Source of the DNA: JADJQU01 sp035490315
Lineage (GTDB): Bacteria > Planctomycetota > UBA1135 > GCA-002686595
Assembly: GCA_035490315.1 (NCBI GenBank)
Contig: DATHET010000004.1
Coordinates: 1-17,149 of the forward strand
Length of the DNA: 17,149 nt
Reading direction: 5' to 3'
Shown here piece after piece: positions 14,768 to 17,149 of this stretch (the stretch's first letter is position 1; each line of letters opens with the position of its first letter). The notes beneath the pieces were generated by a model. It saw only the letters and a program-made list of their open reading frames with translations. It was not told where the DNA came from and did no database searches. The position numbers were made by a program, and so were the translations under genes.

Positions 14768-14914
14768 ATGCCCGCTGAACTCTCGCCCATCGGTTGGTTG
14801 CTGATGATCTGCTCCTTGACCTTCGTCGTCGGCTTGACGGGATGGTGCTACTACCGCGTATTGAGTGCACCGAAAGAGCCTGCCAAGCCCGCGAAGGACT
14901 TCCACAGCGCCTGA
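14768..14914 (+). CDS. metS: MetS-family NSS transporter small subunit, 48 aa
   Basis: A small integral-membrane protein encoded between the symporter and aminotransferase genes. It has a short N-terminus (MPAELSPIG), one hydrophobic segment of about 20 residues (WLLMICSLTFVVGLTGWCYY, 10-29), then a basic and proline-rich tail ending in KDFHSA. This plan and position match the MetS small subunits that sit beside some bacterial NSS transporters and are needed for their activity. The ATG at 14768 follows AGGAG with a 7-nt spacer, one of the clearest ribosome sites in the window. It starts 15 bp after the symporter stop and ends 17 bp before the next ATG, so it is well placed in an operon. It is too short for most length cut-offs and easily missed. 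Confidence 0.85.
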   Translation: MPAELSPIGWLLMICSLTFVVGLTGWCYYRVLSAPKEPAKPAKDFHSA

Positions 14915-14931
14915 GCGCCGATTCGACCACC

Positions 14932-16071
14932 ATGACCAGCACAACGACCTCACAGACCGTCATCCAACCGATCGATCTCGCCGCCGAGCGTGCGGCGGTC
15001 GGGCCCGCATTGCACGAAGCCGTGCTGCGCGTGATCGACAGCGGACGCTATGTCCTTGGACCGGAAGTCGAAGGGCTCGAGCGCGACTTCGCGAAGATGC
15101 ACGGCGTCGCGCACGGCGTCGGCGTCGCGACGGGGACCGATGCGCTGTGGCTCGGCCTGCTGGCGATCGGCGTGAAGGCCGGCGATCACGTGGTCACTTC
15201 GCCGTTCACTTTCTTCGCATCCGCTGCTTCGATCGCCTTGATCGGCGCGAAGCCGGTGCTCGCGGACGTCGACTACGAGACGGCGCTGCTCGATCCCAAG
15301 GCCGTCGCCGCCGCGATCGACGCGAAGACGACCGCGATCCTGCCCGTGCACCTGTACGGTCAGCTGTGCGACATGCGCGCGCTCAAGGCCATCGCCGACA
15401 AGAAGAGCCTGCGCATCCTCGAGGACGGCGCCCAGGCCCACGGCGCGAAACGCGACGGCTATGCCTGCGGCGGCATCGGCGACGCGGGAACCTTCTCGTT
15501 CTATGTGACGAAGAATCTCGGCGCCGCGGGTGAAGGCGGCATGGTCCTGACCAACGACGAATCCACCGCGAAGAGCCTGCGCGAGCTGCGCGACCACGGC
15601 TCGCCGGCCAAGTACGTCCACGCGCGCATCGGAACGAACTCGCGGCTGCACGCGCTGCAGGCCGCGATCTTGAATGTCAAGCTGCCGCACCTCGAGCGCT
15701 GGAACGCGCGCCGGCGCGAGCTCGCCGCGCGCTACGACGCGGCGTTCCGCGGCTCGAAGACGGTCGCGCCGATGAAACTGGAAGCCGGCTCGACCCATTG
15801 CTACCACCAGTACGCGGTGCGCATCCGCTCTAGCCGCCCGCGCGACGAAGTCATGAAGCTGCTCGGCGAGCGCAAGATCATGAGCGCCGTGCACTATCCC
15901 GCGCCCGTGCACACCCAGGTCGCGGCCAAGGGCTGGGGCTACGGCCCCGGAGATTTCCCCAATGCCGAGCGCCTGGCTCGCGAGGTCCTCTGCCTGCCGA
16001 TCCATCCATTCCTGTCCAACGCCGACGTCGACCGCGTCGCAGAGAATCTGATCGGCCTCGCGCCGGAGTAG
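14932..16071 (+). CDS. DegT/DnrJ/EryC1/StrS-family PLP aminotransferase
   Basis: A 379-aa fold-type I PLP enzyme that usually transfers an amino group to a keto-sugar nucleotide, making amino sugars for surface glycans or antibiotics. Motifs in order: DSGRYVLGPEVEGLE (36-50), ATGTDAL (66-72) in the phosphate-binding loop, TSPFTFFASA (89-98), EDGAQAHGA (164-172) with D165 contacting the pyridine nitrogen, and SFYVTKNLGAAGEGG (189-203) with K194 as the Schiff-base lysine. The full family length is present. I chose the ATG at 14932; a longer frame to 14794 would overlap metS completely. The sugar cannot be identified from sequence. manC lies 13 kb away, so a shared glycan pathway is only a guess. 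The next gene starts 4 bp after its stop, with a GGAG site inside this gene's end. Confidence 0.92.
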   Translation: MTSTTTSQTVIQPIDLAAERAAVGPALHEAVLRVIDSGRYVLGPEVEGLERDFAKMHGVAHGVGVATGTDALWLGLLAIGVKAGDHVVTSPFTFFASAASIALIGAKPVLADVDYETALLDPKAVAAAIDAKTTAILPVHLYGQLCDMRALKAIADKKSLRILEDGAQAHGAKRDGYACGGIGDAGTFSFYVTKNLGAAGEGGMVLTNDESTAKSLRELRDHGSPAKYVHARIGTNSRLHALQAAILNVKLPHLERWNARRRELAARYDAAFRGSKTVAPMKLEAGSTHCYHQYAVRIRSSRPRDEVMKLLGERKIMSAVHYPAPVHTQVAAKGWGYGPGDFPNAERLAREVLCLPIHPFLSNADVDRVAENLIGLAPE

Positions 16072-16075
16072 TCCG

Positions 16076-17149
16076 ATGGGTTGGCTGCGCAGCTGGTGCG
16101 TGCTGATCTTCGCCTTCGCCGCGCTGCTCGGCGGGCGCGCGAGTGCGCAATCCGTCTACGAGAAGGACCTCGATTTCGCGCTCGACGCCCTCGAAACGGA
16201 CTGCGGCGCGCTGCTCGTGGCGAAGCACATCGACTGGAAAGCGGTGCGCAAGGAATTCGCCGGCTCCGCGAAGCCCGTGACCTCCGACCAGGCGCACCTG
16301 GTGCTCTTGACGCGGCTGCTCGCGCGGATCCAGGACGGGCACTGTCACGTGGTGACCACGGACAAGACCAAGGACGTGAAATGGCCCGACGAGCCCGAGC
16401 GCGTCGGCTGCGGGATGTTCTGGTGTCGCAGCGGCAAGAAGATCCTGCTGAAGACGGTCTGGGGCACGGCGGCGGCCGACGGCCTCTCGGCTGGCTTCGA
16501 GGTCGTCAAGGTCAACGACAAGCCCGTCGACGCCTGGCTCGATGCGCGCATCAAGGAGATGCGCGACCTGCAATCCTTCTCCACCGAGCAACAGGCTTTC
16601 TACCGAGCGACTCACCAGGGGCTTGCGATGCCGGCCGGCACGCGGCTGGAACTCGAGCTCAAGGATCCCGGCGGCAAGGAAAAGAAGAAGCGCACGATCA
16701 CCTATGCCAAGGGCAGCGCGGTGCCCTTCGGCCCCGCGGTCATGCCCGAAGGCCTCGAAGGCGGCGACGACGTCAGCTTCAAGCTGCTCGATCCGAGCGT
16801 CGGCTACATAAGGATCCGACGCTGCAAGGAAACGCTGCCTTCGGACATCGATTCCGCGTTCGCGAAGGTGGGCTCGGCCAAGGGGCTCATCCTCGATTTC
16901 CGCGCCAACAGCGGCGGAGGTTTCGATCACCCGGATTTCATGGGACGCTTCGTGCCCAAGGGCGAGAAGCTGCAAGGCGGAGTCAGCTACGAAAGTCGTG
17001 GCGAGCATCCCTTCGGCGGTCCGATCGTCGTGATCGTCGACGCGGGCGTGGTCAGCGCGGGCGAGACGGCGAGCGGCATCTTCAAGGAGGACGGCCGCGG
17101 TTACATGATTGGCGAGACCGCGACGGCCGGCATGTCCTCGCAGAAGAAG
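16076..17149 (+). CDS. Secreted S41-family (tail-specific/tricorn-like) peptidase, 3' truncated
   Basis: The frame is open to the window end, so 358 residues are visible and the C-terminus is missing. A hydrophobic signal (about 7-24, ending RASAQ) predicts export. Residues 75-95 include LARIQDGHCHV, whose DGHxxV is typical of S41 proteins of the tricorn/IRBP-like branch. A PDZ-like segment follows (AAADGLSAGFEVVKVNDKPV, 132-151). The catalytic core contains KGLILDFRANSGGG (269-282) and IVDAGVVSAGETASG (320-334), where S327 is the expected nucleophile. The usual GK-type lysine motif is not evident in GETATAGMSS (346-355), so a histidine-based mechanism is more likely, but part of the domain is outside the window. 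ATG 16076 follows the aminotransferase stop by 4 bp and uses GGAG (16065-16068) as a ribosome site. Its role beside a transporter and a sugar aminotransferase is unclear. Confidence 0.85.
   Translation, partial: MGWLRSWCVLIFAFAALLGGRASAQSVYEKDLDFALDALETDCGALLVAKHIDWKAVRKEFAGSAKPVTSDQAHLVLLTRLLARIQDGHCHVVTTDKTKDVKWPDEPERVGCGMFWCRSGKKILLKTVWGTAAADGLSAGFEVVKVNDKPVDAWLDARIKEMRDLQSFSTEQQAFYRATHQGLAMPAGTRLELELKDPGGKEKKKRTITYAKGSAVPFGPAVMPEGLEGGDDVSFKLLDPSVGYIRIRRCKETLPSDIDSAFAKVGSAKGLILDFRANSGGGFDHPDFMGRFVPKGEKLQGGVSYESRGEHPFGGPIVVIVDAGVVSAGETASGIFKEDGRGYMIGETATAGMSSQKK

Noticed and set aside
14794..14931. Longer N-terminus of the aminotransferase starting at 14794
   Set aside because: It would cover most of the metS gene in another frame, and the conserved family start lies just after the ATG at 14932.
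13037..14953. A 638-codon minus-strand open frame antisense to the symporter
   Set aside because: Its H, D, R and E-rich composition is the complement of transmembrane codons; the plus strand has the NSS signature and MetS partner.

Overview
This 17.1 kb window is GC-rich bacterial chromosome, densely coding, with no sign of a mobile element, CRISPR array, tRNA or 16S/23S rRNA. Several traits point to Planctomycetota or a similar large-genome Gram-negative phylum: a secreted HEAT-repeat plus VWA protein with a W-x-x-WW element after the repeats, many exported proteins of uncertain role, few Shine-Dalgarno sites, a lipoprotein M1 peptidase and an AsmA-like protein. Phylum assignment is inference; only a database search would settle it.

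Layout. Positions 1-2283 (+): the C-terminal end of an AsmA-like protein, then manC (mannose-1-phosphate guanylyltransferase) and the RuvX/YqgF resolvase-like gene, the last two coupled. Positions 2288-5243 (-): a secreted HEAT/VWA protein followed 16 bp later by an alpha/beta-hydrolase whose nucleophile position is Gly, not Ser. Positions 5277-5650 (+): a complete type-A RNase P RNA (rnpB) with a 13-bp perfect P1 helix, diverging from the VWA gene across only 33 bp. Positions 5651-6839 (+): a TTGACA promoter, a possibly structured leader, a NUDIX hydrolase and a 70-aa small protein. Two hairpins at 6839-6905 separate these from the convergent minus-strand block.

Positions 6924-10694 (-): an M1-type aminopeptidase lipoprotein with a HEAT-like C-terminus, a ferritin-like helical protein 6 bp downstream, then a Prx6-type peroxiredoxin with its own candidate promoter. 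Positions 10759-11550 (+): an unrecognised 263-aa protein. Positions 11552-12901 (-): an exported HExxH protein whose DNA is often less GC-rich than its neighbours. Positions 13139-17149 (+): an apparent operon of a sodium:neurotransmitter-type symporter, its 48-aa MetS-type small subunit, a DegT/DnrJ/EryC1/StrS aminotransferase and a secreted S41-type peptidase that runs off the window.

Working together: manC and the DegT aminotransferase suggest nucleotide-sugar and surface-glycan metabolism, though they lie 13 kb apart. The ferritin-like protein and peroxiredoxin could form a small oxidative-stress pair. The exported peptidases plus the amino-acid-type transporter are compatible with peptide scavenging. 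I do not see a clear new multi-gene defence or biosynthetic system. The most unusual items are the apparent pseudo-hydrolase, the NUDIX leader, the convergent hairpin pair, the altered ferritin-like site and the small proteins.
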